Assembly: GCA_023512135.1 (NCBI GenBank)
Contig: JAIMAG010000014.1
Location: 1-64,000, forward strand
DNA: 64,000 bases
Source of the DNA: Terriglobia bacterium
GTDB lineage: Bacteria > Acidobacteriota > Terriglobia > Acidiferrales > UBA7541
Direction of reading: 5' to 3'
Shown: piece by piece, positions 16,456 to 26,536 of the stretch
Numbering within the stretch: position 1 is the first letter of the stretch
How the letters are laid out: every line of letters begins with the position of its first letter
The notes under the pieces: model-generated
What the model saw: only the letters and a program-made list of their open reading frames with translations
The model's database searches: none
Told to the model about the DNA's origin: nothing
Position numbers and translations under genes: made by a program

Positions 16456-18909
16456 ATGAACAAGGCACTGAGGGCGGGCACAGTGGCGACTCCGCTGGGA
16501 GTGCTCATGAGTATCTTCGTTTCCATATTGCTTCTTGGGTGTATGGCGTTTACAGAAAACGTGCCCCCTGCCGACTCCGACACACCCGGTGATTCTGGAG
16601 GCAACCCGGCGCCGGCCATCAGCAGCATCGCTCCGACCGAGGGGACCACTGAGGGAGGCACGGTCGTCACCATCAACGGCGCCAATTTTCAGTCCGGAGC
16701 GCGAGTCAATTTTGGTTCATCGGCAGCGGCTAGTGTCAGTTTTGTCAGCGCCACCCAGCTCCGGGCCACCACGCGGCCGAGCACGGCGGGAACCGTCACC
16801 GTCGAGGTCATCAATCCGGATGGCAAGAAGGCCATCCATAACGGGTTCACTTTCAAATCGCCTCGCCCGCCGGCACCTTCGATCACCAGCATCTCCCCGA
16901 CTTCGGGAAGCACGGCCGGAGGCACAGTGGTCACCATCAATGGTGCAAATTTCCAGTCCGGAGCCAGAGTCTCCTTTGGGAATGTCGCAGCGACTTCGGT
17001 GAGTTTTGTCAGCTCTTCGCAACTGCGCGCTACGTCTCCGCCACATCCGGCCGGCAGTGTGCCGATTCAGGTCACCAACCCGGACGGCCAGTCGCAGTCC
17101 TACAACAGCTTTGCATATGTTTCTCCAACGACTTCCGATATAACAAGTGAATGCTCAGCCCGTCGTCCCGAATGGATTTTCTGTGATGACTTCGAAACTG
17201 ACCGACTTTTGCAGTACTTCGAGTACGTCAGTGATGGAGGAAGTTTTGTTCGTGTATCTGGAATTGGAGTGAATGGTAGCACAGGCATGCGCGCTCGGTT
17301 CGCAGTTGGCCAGGTGAGTGCTGGTAACTTGAAGCTTGCGTTTGGCCGCACCCCCGCTGCTTATTTTCGAGCCGTTGATTCGGGAACTGCAAATCATCGC
17401 GAGGTGTTTTGGCGTTTTTACTTGAGGACACAACCCGACTGGACCGGTGGCGGTGGCGACAAGCTCTCCCGGGCAATGATCCTTGCGACAGCAAATTGGG
17501 CGCAGGCAGCCATCGGCCACCTCTGGAGTGGTACCAGTCCGGGTCCAGATCAGGCATTTCTCTTTCTTGATCCCGCGTCCGGCACAGACGCGGCCGGGAA
17601 TCTGCGGACAACGACCTATAATGATTTTCCCAACCTGCGCTGGCTGGGCGCAGTGCAGGGAATTACTCCGATTTTCGATCCAAACCACACCGGGCAATGG
17701 CACTGCATTGAGGTTCGGATGCGGCTGAACGATCCGGGGCAGTCCAATGGCATCTTTGAATTCTGGATTAATGATAAGTTGGAGGCGCAGCGGGCGAACT
17801 TAAACTGGGTGGGTTCCTACCAGGAGTATGGGATCAATGCCATCTTCCTTGAAAACTACTGGAATGCTGGCTCACCGGTTTCTCAAGAACGTTACTTGGA
17901 TAACTTCGTGGTGAGCACTCAACGCATTGGATGTGGCTCATCCAACTCAGCTCCCGGAGATCCAACAGTTTCCGGAATTTCTCCCGCAAGTGGGTCGGTC
18001 AATGGGGGCACCTCGGTTACAATCAATGGTACAAACTTCCAGTCCGGGGCTGCGGTGTTGTTCGGCAACACCGCTGCAAGTAGCGTCACGTTCGTTAGCT
18101 CGACACAGCTCCGAGCCATCACACCGGCGCACACCGCCGGAACGGTGGATGTGCGCGTTACCAACCCTGATGGGAAATTCGCCATTCTGGAGGACGGTTT
18201 CAGTTTTTTGGTCGCCGAATCCGGTCAAGGCGTGCTGTTTCAGGATGACTTTGAGACTGGAGATTTCAGCAGGTACTTTGACAAGGCTTCCAATCAGATT
18301 TACACCAGCCCGGTTCACGGCGGTCAGTTTGCCTCGCGGGTGAATGCGCAGTTTTCCGGCTTTGGCAAGCTGATGGCTAACTTATCGCAGCCAGCCGATG
18401 ACCTCTGGTTCCGCGCCTTTGTCTATTTCCCTGTAGGTTTCACCGCACCTTGCTGCCCGTGGCAGTCGGGCACAAGCGCTGGCGTGCACCTGTGGCGTTA
18501 TTATAACGCATCGTCTGGTGCCCAACTTCACTTTGACTTTAATATTCCCACTGGTGCTTCAGGGATTCAATTGGCCTTCTTTTCTGCATTTGCACCGGAT
18601 ATAGCCCCGAGCGGCAATTGGGCACCCGCAGCCCCCGAAAATCAGGGTCGCTGGCAGTGCTGGGAGACTCGCGTCAAGCTGAACACGCCAGGGCAGAGCG
18701 ACGGCATCATCGAGTTCTGGGTAGATGGAGTGCGTCGTGCCAACTACACGGGCCTGAATCTGCGCGGCACAAGCTCGGAAGTCTTTCGCGTGATTGATGT
18801 GCAATCCAACATCGGCGGTGGCCCGCATCCTTCGACCTGGATACCCGAGTACTGGTGGGGTATTGACGATGTGAAGGTCTCTACGCAGCAGATCGGCTGT
18901 TTGCAATAA
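16456..18909 (+). CDS. TIG-domain lipoprotein with two lectin-like domains
   Basis: Exported lipoprotein of 817 residues. The N-terminus has a signal sequence with lipobox LLLGC (Cys about residue 32). Domain order: TIG/IPT 1 (about 52-132), TIG 2 (140-220), a concanavalin-like beta-sandwich (about 235-493, starting with CDDFETD), TIG 3 (502-585) and a second similar domain (about 594-817, starting QDDFETGDF). Both lectin-like domains end in a WGIDDVKVSTQ/ LDNFVVSTQ-type strand plus a final IGC. TIG repeats share GGTVVTINGANFQSGA. ATG 16456 with GGGAAGGGAA is preferred to the long upstream extension because the lipobox then lies at the right distance. It may bind or depolymerise a polysaccharide; no catalytic residues are evident. 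Confidence 0.85.
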   Translation: MNKALRAGTVATPLGVLMSIFVSILLLGCMAFTENVPPADSDTPGDSGGNPAPAISSIAPTEGTTEGGTVVTINGANFQSGARVNFGSSAAASVSFVSATQLRATTRPSTAGTVTVEVINPDGKKAIHNGFTFKSPRPPAPSITSISPTSGSTAGGTVVTINGANFQSGARVSFGNVAATSVSFVSSSQLRATSPPHPAGSVPIQVTNPDGQSQSYNSFAYVSPTTSDITSECSARRPEWIFCDDFETDRLLQYFEYVSDGGSFVRVSGIGVNGSTGMRARFAVGQVSAGNLKLAFGRTPAAYFRAVDSGTANHREVFWRFYLRTQPDWTGGGGDKLSRAMILATANWAQAAIGHLWSGTSPGPDQAFLFLDPASGTDAAGNLRTTTYNDFPNLRWLGAVQGITPIFDPNHTGQWHCIEVRMRLNDPGQSNGIFEFWINDKLEAQRANLNWVGSYQEYGINAIFLENYWNAGSPVSQERYLDNFVVSTQRIGCGSSNSAPGDPTVSGISPASGSVNGGTSVTINGTNFQSGAAVLFGNTAASSVTFVSSTQLRAITPAHTAGTVDVRVTNPDGKFAILEDGFSFLVAESGQGVLFQDDFETGDFSRYFDKASNQIYTSPVHGGQFASRVNAQFSGFGKLMANLSQPADDLWFRAFVYFPVGFTAPCCPWQSGTSAGVHLWRYYNASSGAQLHFDFNIPTGASGIQLAFFSAFAPDIAPSGNWAPAAPENQGRWQCWETRVKLNTPGQSDGIIEFWVDGVRRANYTGLNLRGTSSEVFRVIDVQSNIGGGPHPSTWIPEYWWGIDDVKVSTQQIGCLQ

Positions 18910-18957
18910 TGGACCAAGGCGTAGAGTAAGTGCTTCGCGCTGCGCACCGGGAGCCCG

Positions 18958-18978
18958 AAAAGTCCCTTCTTGACTTTT
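18958..18978. terminator. Weak AT-stem hairpin between convergent genes
   Basis: AAAAGTC (18958-18964) and GACTTTT (18972-18978) pair around a 7-base loop, between the ends of the lipoprotein and the convergent glycosyltransferase. The T-run belongs to the stem, so a bidirectional terminator is plausible but not strong. Confidence 0.35.
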
Positions 18979-19023
18979 CCTGTTCGCCAAGAGGGGCCTG
19001 TCTCGGTCTCGTGGCGGTGGTCG

Positions 19024-20100
19024 CTATATGGAAGTACGCAAGTTGGGGCGCACGAGCTCGACACAAACTTTGAGCAAGTCAAGAAGAAGTCGGCGCTCAT
19101 TCCCACAAGCCTGAGCGTAGTGCTGACCCGCTTTTGCAAATTGTTGGCGAAAGGCTTCTTCTTCCCAAGCCCTGCGGATGGCCTTAGCCATGGCTGTTGG
19201 GTCCCCAGGAGGGATGATCACCGCTTGGTTCGAAAGAATCCCTCGGGTTGCTGGACATTCCGTGATGATCACACATTTGCCTAGGGCCATCGCTTCTAAG
19301 TAGGTCCCGATACCTGCTGCCGAGATGGCAGTTGGCTTAACTGGGATCACCACAATCTTTGCTCCGGCTAGAAAACTCAACCAGCTTTCCCATTGTCCAT
19401 CGTCACGTACAAGCCTTAGATTGCTGGGCAGGGCAAAGTTCGGAATTTCCGAACCATGCTCGCTCAGTGAGTTGGGGTCTTGCACTAGGAGTATTCCGGG
19501 ATAGGGAACCTGGTGCATCGCTTCCACGAAAGTTTTCAAGTCGCGGTGGGAACGGCCTGCGGCAAGTACGTAGCTGCCAGTGTTGGGTGCCTCTTTGATG
19601 GGTGTGGCCAGATCATAGAGATTTACCTTAAAGGGCACGTACCGAGAGCGGGTAGGTGTGATGCCATAGAATTTTGCATAACCATGCAGGTCTTTGAAGT
19701 AAAAAATAAACAAATCCACGCGTCGAAGCAGAAGTTTCTTTACATGACATGCAAGACGACTCCACGTGCTTTCTGGCGGGGGCAGCACCAGATCCACGGA
19801 GACTATTGGGCACTGAAAAAAAGGAAACAGCCAACGGAGGAAACAACAGAGGAACAAACTTCGGTTTGCTTGGTTAAGGAGGATCACGTCGTGTGTCCAA
19901 CCAAGAAAAAATAGATGTAAGCCGCTCGTGAAAACATTCATTTCCCTGAACAGGGTGTATCGAAAAGAGCTGTCTTTTGCCTGAAGCTGTGACAGGCGGA
20001 CGAAGTTTGAAGCAATGCGAAGTTCTTCGTGGCCAGGGCAGCTTGTTGGTGTGTGTGTAGAGATATTTTGCCGAGTTGGGGAGAATCGAAACGGCGTCAT
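19024..20100 (-). CDS. Glycosyltransferase, GT4-like
   Basis: Retaining glycosyltransferase of the GT-B fold, 358 residues, probably cytoplasmic side of the membrane. The C-terminal half carries the recognisable donor-binding part: a YVLAAGRSHRDLKTFVEA strand and a GIGTYLEAMALGKCVIITE segment with the E-x7-E-like acidic residue, followed by VIIPPGDPTAMAKAI. The N-terminal half is more hydrophobic (FFLGWTHDVILLN, LRWLFPFFQCPIVSVD). ATG 20100 overlaps the upstream glycosyltransferase stop as ATGA, so the two are translationally coupled; the longer open frame upstream is a shadow. Acceptor and sugar cannot be deduced. Confidence 0.85.
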   Translation of the reverse strand: MTPFRFSPTRQNISTHTPTSCPGHEELRIASNFVRLSQLQAKDSSFRYTLFREMNVFTSGLHLFFLGWTHDVILLNQANRSLFLCCFLRWLFPFFQCPIVSVDLVLPPPESTWSRLACHVKKLLLRRVDLFIFYFKDLHGYAKFYGITPTRSRYVPFKVNLYDLATPIKEAPNTGSYVLAAGRSHRDLKTFVEAMHQVPYPGILLVQDPNSLSEHGSEIPNFALPSNLRLVRDDGQWESWLSFLAGAKIVVIPVKPTAISAAGIGTYLEAMALGKCVIITECPATRGILSNQAVIIPPGDPTAMAKAIRRAWEEEAFRQQFAKAGQHYAQACGNERRLLLDLLKVCVELVRPNLRTSI

Positions 20101-21056
20101 TTGCCAGACCGCAGAAAGTATTTGACTATGGCCAAGGCTCGGGCAAGATAGTAAATGTAGTATAGGAAAAAGCTTCGGAGTGGCCACCGGACCCGTCTCA
20201 CAGACCAAAACCTGTAAGCCACCGCTACCGCTGGTATGGGGAGCGTGAACAAGGGAGCGAGGATGAGCCGATTGGCCAGCGAGCCGACTGGAATGAACGG
20301 CAGCAGCAACGCTGACACAAGCATCATGAGTTGCCCTAGGGAAAGCATCAGAGTCCAACTGAATTGAGCCCCCTTTGATCTCCCAAGCATTCCAAGACCA
20401 TGCCAAAGCTGCCGACGGAAGAATTGTCTGACTGACTTTGGATTGCGCAGGTGAACAACACAAAGCTCTGGATCAAAAAAAATTCTGTGTCCTGTCGCGA
20501 TCAACCGTGCGGCCAATTCCGTATCTTCTCCACTGACAAGGTTGGGATTGAAACCGCCAAGGGCATGGAAAACGTCAGTTCGGATGATAAGATTTCCCCC
20601 ATAGAAAGATTTTGCTGCTCCCGCTTGATTTTGGAAGTGAAGCACATGCCAGACCTGTTCGATCCAGTGGGCTGATTTAGGGGGAACGTAGGCACAGGTC
20701 AGCGCACCCACCTTTACTTTAGTTAGGATCTGATTCGCACGAACAAGAAAATCCTCTTCAATCAAGCAGTCTCCATCGATAAAACAGAGGAACTCACCCC
20801 TGGCCAGACTGGCCCCGAAGTTGCGTACAGCAGCCACCGTCTTGCCTCGAAATGGGTAGACCCGGACACTATCCCGCTGTTGCTGCAACAGGAACTCTGA
20901 GGTCCCGTCGGTGGACTCATGGTCAACCACAATGATCTCGGCATCCCCCCACCGATGAGCAGCAGCAATGGCTGCTCGAAGTACTTCCTCGATGACATCG
21001 CGGCAGTTGTGCACGGGTAAAATCAAGGAAAACGAAGTTATTCTTCCGATCTCCAT
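20097..21056 (-). CDS. Glycosyltransferase family 2
   Basis: GT-A inverting transferase of 319 residues. The N-terminus has the GT2 signature SLILPVHNCRDVIEE, then EIIVVDHESTDGTSEFL and the metal-binding region CFIDGDCLIEEDFL. GEDTELAARL corresponds to the catalytic (D/E)ED region. The C-terminus has two or three membrane helices (about 225-315), as in membrane-anchored exopolysaccharide transferases. ATG 21056 is preferred; an in-frame TTG at 21149 would add 31 residues and overlap the preceding gene. The stop overlaps the next transferase start. Confidence 0.9.
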   Translation of the reverse strand: MEIGRITSFSLILPVHNCRDVIEEVLRAAIAAAHRWGDAEIIVVDHESTDGTSEFLLQQQRDSVRVYPFRGKTVAAVRNFGASLARGEFLCFIDGDCLIEEDFLVRANQILTKVKVGALTCAYVPPKSAHWIEQVWHVLHFQNQAGAAKSFYGGNLIIRTDVFHALGGFNPNLVSGEDTELAARLIATGHRIFFDPELCVVHLRNPKSVRQFFRRQLWHGLGMLGRSKGAQFSWTLMLSLGQLMMLVSALLLPFIPVGSLANRLILAPLFTLPIPAVAVAYRFWSVRRVRWPLRSFFLYYIYYLARALAIVKYFLRSGK

Positions 21057-21126
21057 AGTGCCCCGAAGCGGGAATTTGCCACGCGGTGAACCGTTCTCGT
21101 TTTCCAAGCCCCTATCGAGTGAGAGC

Positions 21127-23076
21127 CTAGGGAACAACTTGCCGTTCAAACTGCAATCGAAAATGTAGAACCACGGTGTAGCGCTCCACTACCAAAGCAT
21201 ACTTCTCGGGTTGTTGGGAGACAAGATATACGGCGAATGCTTCGTTGGCGTACACGGGGGCCACCGGGTAGGGCACGTCCGCATACTGGACAACATACGG
21301 AAGATGGTGCTCGCGGGCGAGTTCGCTCAATTGTTCCCAGGAGAGTTTGCGGTAGGCAGCCGTGATGGCTTCGACATCCACATGACCGGGGAGATACGGC
21401 AGCCCGAGAGCGGCAATGCGACGGCGCCATTCCGGAGCGTAGGACGGGTAGACCCAGAAAATGTCGCCGTCCCGCCAGCTCACCCAGCAACTGCGTTGCG
21501 AGAAGACGCGAAAGCCGCCTGGAAACGGGGGCACGAGGAACACAGCATCCTTCGGTGTGTTCTCCCGGGCCCAGTTCTGCACCTCACGCCATGCAGCTTC
21601 CGCTGCGGCCGGCGGACGAACAGGACGCCGAACCATCGCCGGGTCCACCAACAGCATCGCAGAGCCAATCAGAACCACCCACGCGCCCAGCGTAGCGAGG
21701 GTTCGCGTCTGTATGGCCGCGGCACGCAAACGAGACGCGTACACTGCCGGTGCAGATGCCGCTGCGAAGAGGATCGTCAATTTACCCGGGTCCAGGCTGC
21801 CACGCCACCCGAGCACACCTGCTACTATGAAGGCAAAGAAAAACAATGCAATCCCCACCACGATGCGATTCCCGACCAGCCAGCGACAGACGCGGTCGAA
21901 CCGATGCCGGGAGTCCGCGGCCACCACTGCGGCAACGGTCAGGAAGGTGGGCAGGGCGCGACCCTCGGTCAACGGATAGAGCAACGCCGGCACGCTGACC
22001 AGCAAGGCTGCGGCCGGTGCCAGGTTCCACAGCGCTACAAGCAGGCGGAACCCGTAAATCGGCACGAGCACGAGGCCGAACAGGGTCAGAAAGGTGTCTG
22101 CACGCAGCAACTGGAGCAGAAGCAGCTTGGGCATGCGCAACCATTCACCCACCACCGTCCCGAGCAGGATGGGAACCAGCATGCTGGTGACTAAAAGTTC
22201 TAGACGGTGATCGCGAACAATTCCTCGCCGGACCGCCAGCACAACCACAGCCGTCATCCCCGCCAGAAAGAAGAGCCCGAGCAGCAGTTCATAGGCAGGT
22301 CGAGTACTCAGCACCAGGTGATAGGGATAGTGCGCCAGCAGCGCTTCGACGTACCCTTCGGGATACTCCGCCTGCAGAGCACGGCGTGCCAGAGCGAGCC
22401 AGCCCACTCCAAAGAGGAGCAAGAGGCTGACAGCGCCGATGATTTGGCGTCGGTGATGGCGCCAGTCGAACCACGCAAACGCAAGAAACGCGAAGCCCAA
22501 ATAGACGGCCAGCAACACATGGATGTGCAGCATGAGTCCCAGCAGAAGTGCTCCCCAAACCCAGCGACCCTCCAAAAGACAAATCGCTGCCCAGATGGCC
22601 AGCCCGCCGGCCAACGTGGTTTGGGTCATCAATCCGCCGAAAATGCCTCCTCCACCGCCAAACGGTGCAGCCATGGTGAGAAAAGGAGAAAGCGCGAGCC
22701 CCAGCAGAACAATCGCCAGAAAACGCGTATCGGGCAGATCTCGTGCGATCATCCTGGCCAGTCCCCAGAAAGCCAGGAAATGAGAAACAAAAAGCCCGAT
22801 CAGGAGGATCGTTTCGAGTTCGAACCAGGTGCACAGCCAGGCCACCGTGCGCCAGAACAACGAAGGGAAGCCTGCGAATGCTTCCCGCATCGGGTCCCCG
22901 GGAAACAAGGAAGGATCGCGCAGCCAGGCGACCATGGGAAGCTGGAATTCATGCTGCCCACTCCCATAATAGAAGGGATAAGCAGCTCGATGCAGATACG
23001 TGGCAAGCAGTCCCAGCAAGAGTTCGTGGCGGAGTTGAATGGTGTGTCTCGTCGAAGAAAGAGCGTCGGTCTGCAA
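21127..23076 (-). CDS. Large polytopic membrane protein of the polysaccharide locus
   Basis: A 649-residue protein with about a dozen hydrophobic helices and a soluble C-terminal part of roughly 150 residues. The architecture ([19 protein letters not shown] near the N-terminus, many Leu/Ala-rich helices, then a C-terminal domain with [15 protein letters not shown]) resembles uncharacterised membrane glycosyltransferase-like proteins of the DUF2029/DUF6798 kind. No catalytic motif is certain. The frame starts with TTG 23076; no ATG is available before the conserved N-terminal segment. It precedes two glycosyltransferases on the same strand and diverges from the acyltransferase. A role in polymer assembly is inferred from context. 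Confidence 0.75.
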   Translation of the reverse strand: MQTDALSSTRHTIQLRHELLLGLLATYLHRAAYPFYYGSGQHEFQLPMVAWLRDPSLFPGDPMREAFAGFPSLFWRTVAWLCTWFELETILLIGLFVSHFLAFWGLARMIARDLPDTRFLAIVLLGLALSPFLTMAAPFGGGGGIFGGLMTQTTLAGGLAIWAAICLLEGRWVWGALLLGLMLHIHVLLAVYLGFAFLAFAWFDWRHHRRQIIGAVSLLLLFGVGWLALARRALQAEYPEGYVEALLAHYPYHLVLSTRPAYELLLGLFFLAGMTAVVVLAVRRGIVRDHRLELLVTSMLVPILLGTVVGEWLRMPKLLLLQLLRADTFLTLFGLVLVPIYGFRLLVALWNLAPAAALLVSVPALLYPLTEGRALPTFLTVAAVVAADSRHRFDRVCRWLVGNRIVVGIALFFFAFIVAGVLGWRGSLDPGKLTILFAAASAPAVYASRLRAAAIQTRTLATLGAWVVLIGSAMLLVDPAMVRRPVRPPAAAEAAWREVQNWARENTPKDAVFLVPPFPGGFRVFSQRSCWVSWRDGDIFWVYPSYAPEWRRRIAALGLPYLPGHVDVEAITAAYRKLSWEQLSELAREHHLPYVVQYADVPYPVAPVYANEAFAVYLVSQQPEKYALVVERYTVVLHFRLQFERQVVP

Positions 23077-23366
23077 CTTCGCTGGCTTCCTGGTCGCTCA
23101 CAGCTATGTCCGAGTTCCGAGAGACAGTGGACTCACTGGCAGCGTACGGCTTACTGGCTTCCCTGCGCAAGGCGTGGCCTGGGTGCGTGAGCCGTATGTT
23201 ATACTGCCCGCCGGTTGAGAGTACCAGTCGCGTCCCACCGGCCCGTTGGGCAGAAATGCATTCCACGCTGTCAGCGGGCGGCTCGGGCAGTTCGAGGCTT
23301 ACAAGCGACCGGGTAGAGGCCACCGAGGACACCTGCATTGCCGTCGTCGAAGGAGTTTTGCACACC

Positions 23367-24110
23367 ATGGCGGCCTCGATGATCCGTGTGCCCTGGCGAG
23401 TCCGATTGCTGTGGATGCGTTTTTGGATGTTCTTCTCCGGACGTAGATCGCTGGGGCGGCTGGCTGCTTCTCTCGCTGCATGGGCTTGCCCGCCGTACTA
23501 TGGTCGGATGACCCTTGCAGGGATGACGCCGCGCGGATTCATCTCGCCGAGCGCCACGATTTACCACGAAAAACTCAAACTGGGCCGCCATGTGGTGCTC
23601 GATGACGGCGTGTTGATCTACCAAGATACGGACGGCGGCGAAGTCGAGCTCGGCGATGGCGTCCATCTGTGGCGCCACACGGTCATTCAGACCGGTCAGG
23701 GAGGGCGAGTGAAGATTGGCAGCCGCACCAGTTTCCAAAGACACTGCCAGCTTTCCGCCTACCTGGCTGCCATCGAATTTGGCGAGCGCTGCCAGATTGC
23801 ACCCTTCTGTTGTTTCTTTCCGTATGACCACGGGGTGCAGCCGGGCAGACCCATCTTCGGTCAGCCACTGGAATCAAAAGGACCCATCGTCATCGGGAAT
23901 GACGTTTGGTTGGGCACCGGAGTCATTGTTCTCTCGAATGTGAAGATTGGCGACGGTGCGGTCATCGCTGCCGGTTCAGTGGTGACCATGGATATTCCCG
24001 CCGGCGCTATCGCCGCGGGGGTTCCGGCTCGCGTGATTCGCATGCGCAGCGAGCTGGATCGAAACGCCGCCGACCTGTCCTCGAACAAGCCCCCCCTCGA
24101 AGCCCAGTAA
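23367..24110 (+). CDS. Hexapeptide-repeat acyltransferase
   Basis: Left-handed beta-helix acyltransferase (WbbJ/LacA-like), 247 residues, transferring acetyl or a related acyl group to a sugar. Imperfect hexapeptide repeats run from about residue 60 to 225 ([57 protein letters not shown]), and the typical ending [15 protein letters not shown] is present. The catalytic His is probably in FPYDHGV. An N-terminal 50-residue stretch is basic and hydrophobic. ATG 23367 has AAGGAG 11 bases upstream; ATG 23379 is an alternative. It is the only plus-strand gene inside this polysaccharide block. Confidence 0.9.
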   Translation: MAASMIRVPWRVRLLWMRFWMFFSGRRSLGRLAASLAAWACPPYYGRMTLAGMTPRGFISPSATIYHEKLKLGRHVVLDDGVLIYQDTDGGEVELGDGVHLWRHTVIQTGQGGRVKIGSRTSFQRHCQLSAYLAAIEFGERCQIAPFCCFFPYDHGVQPGRPIFGQPLESKGPIVIGNDVWLGTGVIVLSNVKIGDGAVIAAGSVVTMDIPAGAIAAGVPARVIRMRSELDRNAADLSSNKPPLEAQ

Positions 24111-24148
24111 AGGAAACAGCGCCATTCTGCCGTGGGCTTTCTGCTGGA

Positions 24149-25519
24149 TTACTTTTCGAGAGCTTGAGGATGGCCGTGGGGAATCGCCTGCGGTCGGGCC
24201 GGGAAGAAGCGCGCGTCTTGTTCGGCCCGCAGCCGGTCGCAGAGCCGCCCGGGTGGAATTTCCACGTCGTCGTAGCTCAGCGCTTGATCTTTTGGGATAT
24301 CTCGTTTCAGCCGGCAGCCTTCGGCCAGGCCCATGGGCAGCAGCCGTTGTTGCTGCACCACGTCAGAATTTTCTGCGACCCCGTAAGTCATGTAGAAGCC
24401 GATGCCGTCCAGCACTTCACCGGCGCGCAAGTCTTTTTTGGCCACTGCGATGACGTCTACGCACGGTCCGCCCAGCGGGGCAATCGTGGCATCTCCGAAC
24501 AACACCGCGCGCGCCACCGTGAACGGCACTTCGAAATGGCACAGGTGGTAGGGCGTGTAGAAGCAGTACAGCGGCCCCGGTCCGAGCTTGTAGAGATTCA
24601 AGTAGTGTTTCTGCACCGGGTTGTCGTGGGTGCCGAGAACGAACACGCCCGGGCTGGGCTCGGCTCCGACAACGTAGTCCACGATGCCCGGCCCGTTCAG
24701 CAACGCGTCCTGCGGATACAACTCCACCACTTCGCGGATGTGGGTGCCCGAAGGCACCGTGGGGCCGAACATCCCGCGGCGGGCAACGCGCATGCCCGTG
24801 GCATTGGCCACAATCGCCTGCTCGAAAGAGATTTTCGTGCCGTCGGCGAACGAGGTGACCATGTGGGGTTTTTGTCCCCATTTTTTGGCAAATTCCTGCT
24901 GGGTTGTCGGGTTGCGGTACGGGTCGTGCAGACCCTTGATGTTGCCGCAGAGCACCGGCCGCACGCCGATGCCCTTCACGAAACGGTAGAGATTCAGGAT
25001 GACGCCGGGCTGGTCGCCATCGGCGTTCGTCAGTACCACGCCGGCCCGGTCAGCATACACTTTCAGGATTGGCCCGAGGGTGCCGTCGAGCTCTGCGTTC
25101 ATCAGCACCACGTGCTTGCCGAATTCGATTGCCCGCAGCACGACACCGGCAGCAAACTCGATGGAGCCGGTCACTTCGATGACGGCGTCGATGCCACCGG
25201 CTTCGGCTAGCAACAGGGCGTTGTCCGTGATGGCACAACGGCCGCGGGCGATGGCCTGCTCCAGTTGCGGCACACTGTCCACCGCAACCACGTCTTCGAT
25301 TCCCGCTTCGCTGTAGGCACGGCGCGCCTCTTCGATGCGCCGGTTCGAGATGGCTACTAGGCGCATCCCGCGCACCACGTTCGCCATCTGCAGGGCAATC
25401 CCGCGCGCCATAAAGCCCGCGCCCACCATTGCGACGCGGACCGGGTTTCCCTGCTGCTCACGTTTTTCGAGGGCTCGATCCACCAGGATCACGGAACCAT
25501 CCTCGGTCAGTTTTCTCAC
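24149..25519 (-). CDS. Homoserine dehydrogenase-like protein with SAF domain
   Basis: NAD(P)-binding protein of the COG4091 type, 456 residues. An N-terminal Rossmann domain has VAMVGAGFMARGIA (about 29-42) and ITDNALLLAEAGGIDAVIEVTGS; the middle has KGLHDPYRNPTTQQEFA and a GTKISFEQAIVANATG segment as in homoserine-dehydrogenase-like enzymes. The C-terminal ~90 residues form a SAF domain (DVIAVAKKDLRAGEVLDGIG, RDIPKDQALSYDDVEIP), shared with sialic acid synthase and antifreeze proteins. The start is GTG 25519, overlapping the stop of the upstream glycosyltransferase as GTGA. The 43 codons in frame above it overlap that gene. The reaction is unknown; within a nucleotide-sugar locus it could act on a modified sugar acid. 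Confidence 0.85.
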   Translation of the reverse strand: MRKLTEDGSVILVDRALEKREQQGNPVRVAMVGAGFMARGIALQMANVVRGMRLVAISNRRIEEARRAYSEAGIEDVVAVDSVPQLEQAIARGRCAITDNALLLAEAGGIDAVIEVTGSIEFAAGVVLRAIEFGKHVVLMNAELDGTLGPILKVYADRAGVVLTNADGDQPGVILNLYRFVKGIGVRPVLCGNIKGLHDPYRNPTTQQEFAKKWGQKPHMVTSFADGTKISFEQAIVANATGMRVARRGMFGPTVPSGTHIREVVELYPQDALLNGPGIVDYVVGAEPSPGVFVLGTHDNPVQKHYLNLYKLGPGPLYCFYTPYHLCHFEVPFTVARAVLFGDATIAPLGGPCVDVIAVAKKDLRAGEVLDGIGFYMTYGVAENSDVVQQQRLLPMGLAEGCRLKRDIPKDQALSYDDVEIPPGRLCDRLRAEQDARFFPARPQAIPHGHPQALEK

Positions 25520-26388
25520 ACTGGCGGTTTGCTGCGGAACTTGAGCATACCGATGGTATAGCCCATCTGCCAGCCGAAAGACCAGAACCAGTGGCAACGT
25601 CCGGTTCGAGTGCGCCAGTCCGGTATGCGAAGCAACAGTTGCAACCACCGCTCGACATACACGCGCCAGCGCCAGCGGTCCCGGTACCCTTTCGGACGGT
25701 AGCGTTTGTAGAGCCGAACGTTGTACTTCGCGTAGTTTCTTCCCTGCCGATACAAGCCCAGGGCGGTATCCCGGTAGCGGTAGTGCACCACGGCATCCGG
25801 GACCGACACCAGGGTGGCGCCGGCCAGTTGTGCACGGATGCAGAAATCTGCGTCCTCCAAGTAGGCGATGCTTTCGTCGAATCCCCCGATGCGTTCGTGC
25901 AGGGCGCGGCGCACCCCGAGGGTTGCACCTGCTGCGTGAGGTAGATGAGGAGGATACCAGAGTGGTACCTGTGCCCCGTCGGGCTGCGGGTTGGCGTGCA
26001 CGAGCCGCAGCCAGGGAGGGTTCAGCTTGTCAATATCCATCCGGCACGCGACCAGTTCGTGCGTTTCGAGTGCGCGGGTCATCGCCGGCAGCCAGTTGTC
26101 ACCGACTTCGTCGTCCGCGTCGCAGTGCAGCAACACGTCACCACGGGCGGCGGCGACACCCACATTTCTGGCAAAGCCCGGCGAGCGACGCTGGTACGCT
26201 TCCACAAGGCGAAGGTTGGGCAGGCGATTGCGGAATTGCTCGACGATGTCCCGCGAACGATCGGTGCTGCCATTGTCCGCGACGATGACTTCCCATTCCT
26301 CGTCGCAGCGCTGGCGCGCCAGCGCGGCGAGCTGCTGGCCAATGGTGCGCTCGGCGTTCCGGCAGGGGATGATCACACTGATGCGCAT
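25516..26388 (-). CDS. Glycosyltransferase family 2
   Basis: GT-A inverting glycosyltransferase of 290 residues: N-terminal RISVIIPCRNAERTIGQQL, EVIVADNGSTDRSRDIV and the metal site HCDADDEVGDNWL, with FDESIAYLEDADFCIRAQ as the catalytic acidic region. The C-terminus is basic and aromatic (GRCHWFWSFGWQMGYTIG), perhaps a membrane-associated tail. It lies 148 bases behind the epimerase-type gene rfbC and overlaps the SAF-domain gene by four bases, tying transferase and dehydrogenase synthesis together. Confidence 0.92.
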   Translation of the reverse strand: MRISVIIPCRNAERTIGQQLAALARQRCDEEWEVIVADNGSTDRSRDIVEQFRNRLPNLRLVEAYQRRSPGFARNVGVAAARGDVLLHCDADDEVGDNWLPAMTRALETHELVACRMDIDKLNPPWLRLVHANPQPDGAQVPLWYPPHLPHAAGATLGVRRALHERIGGFDESIAYLEDADFCIRAQLAGATLVSVPDAVVHYRYRDTALGLYRQGRNYAKYNVRLYKRYRPKGYRDRWRWRVYVERWLQLLLRIPDWRTRTGRCHWFWSFGWQMGYTIGMLKFRSKPPV

Positions 26389-26536
26389 GTTCGTCTGGCT
26401 TCACATCGTCATCGCGGCGAGCGGCAGGCACTGCGGGCGAGCGAATACGCGTTCCGGTTTCGGGCCACCGGGTCGCTCGAATCTCGAATCAGGGCAACGG
26501 AACTTTTCTGCCCTTGGGTTCGCTGGGCCGCGCTAT

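Noticed and set aside
26480-26515. AGGGCA/TGCCCT inverted repeat between GT2 and rfbC
   Set aside because: No T run and a long loop, so not a terminator.
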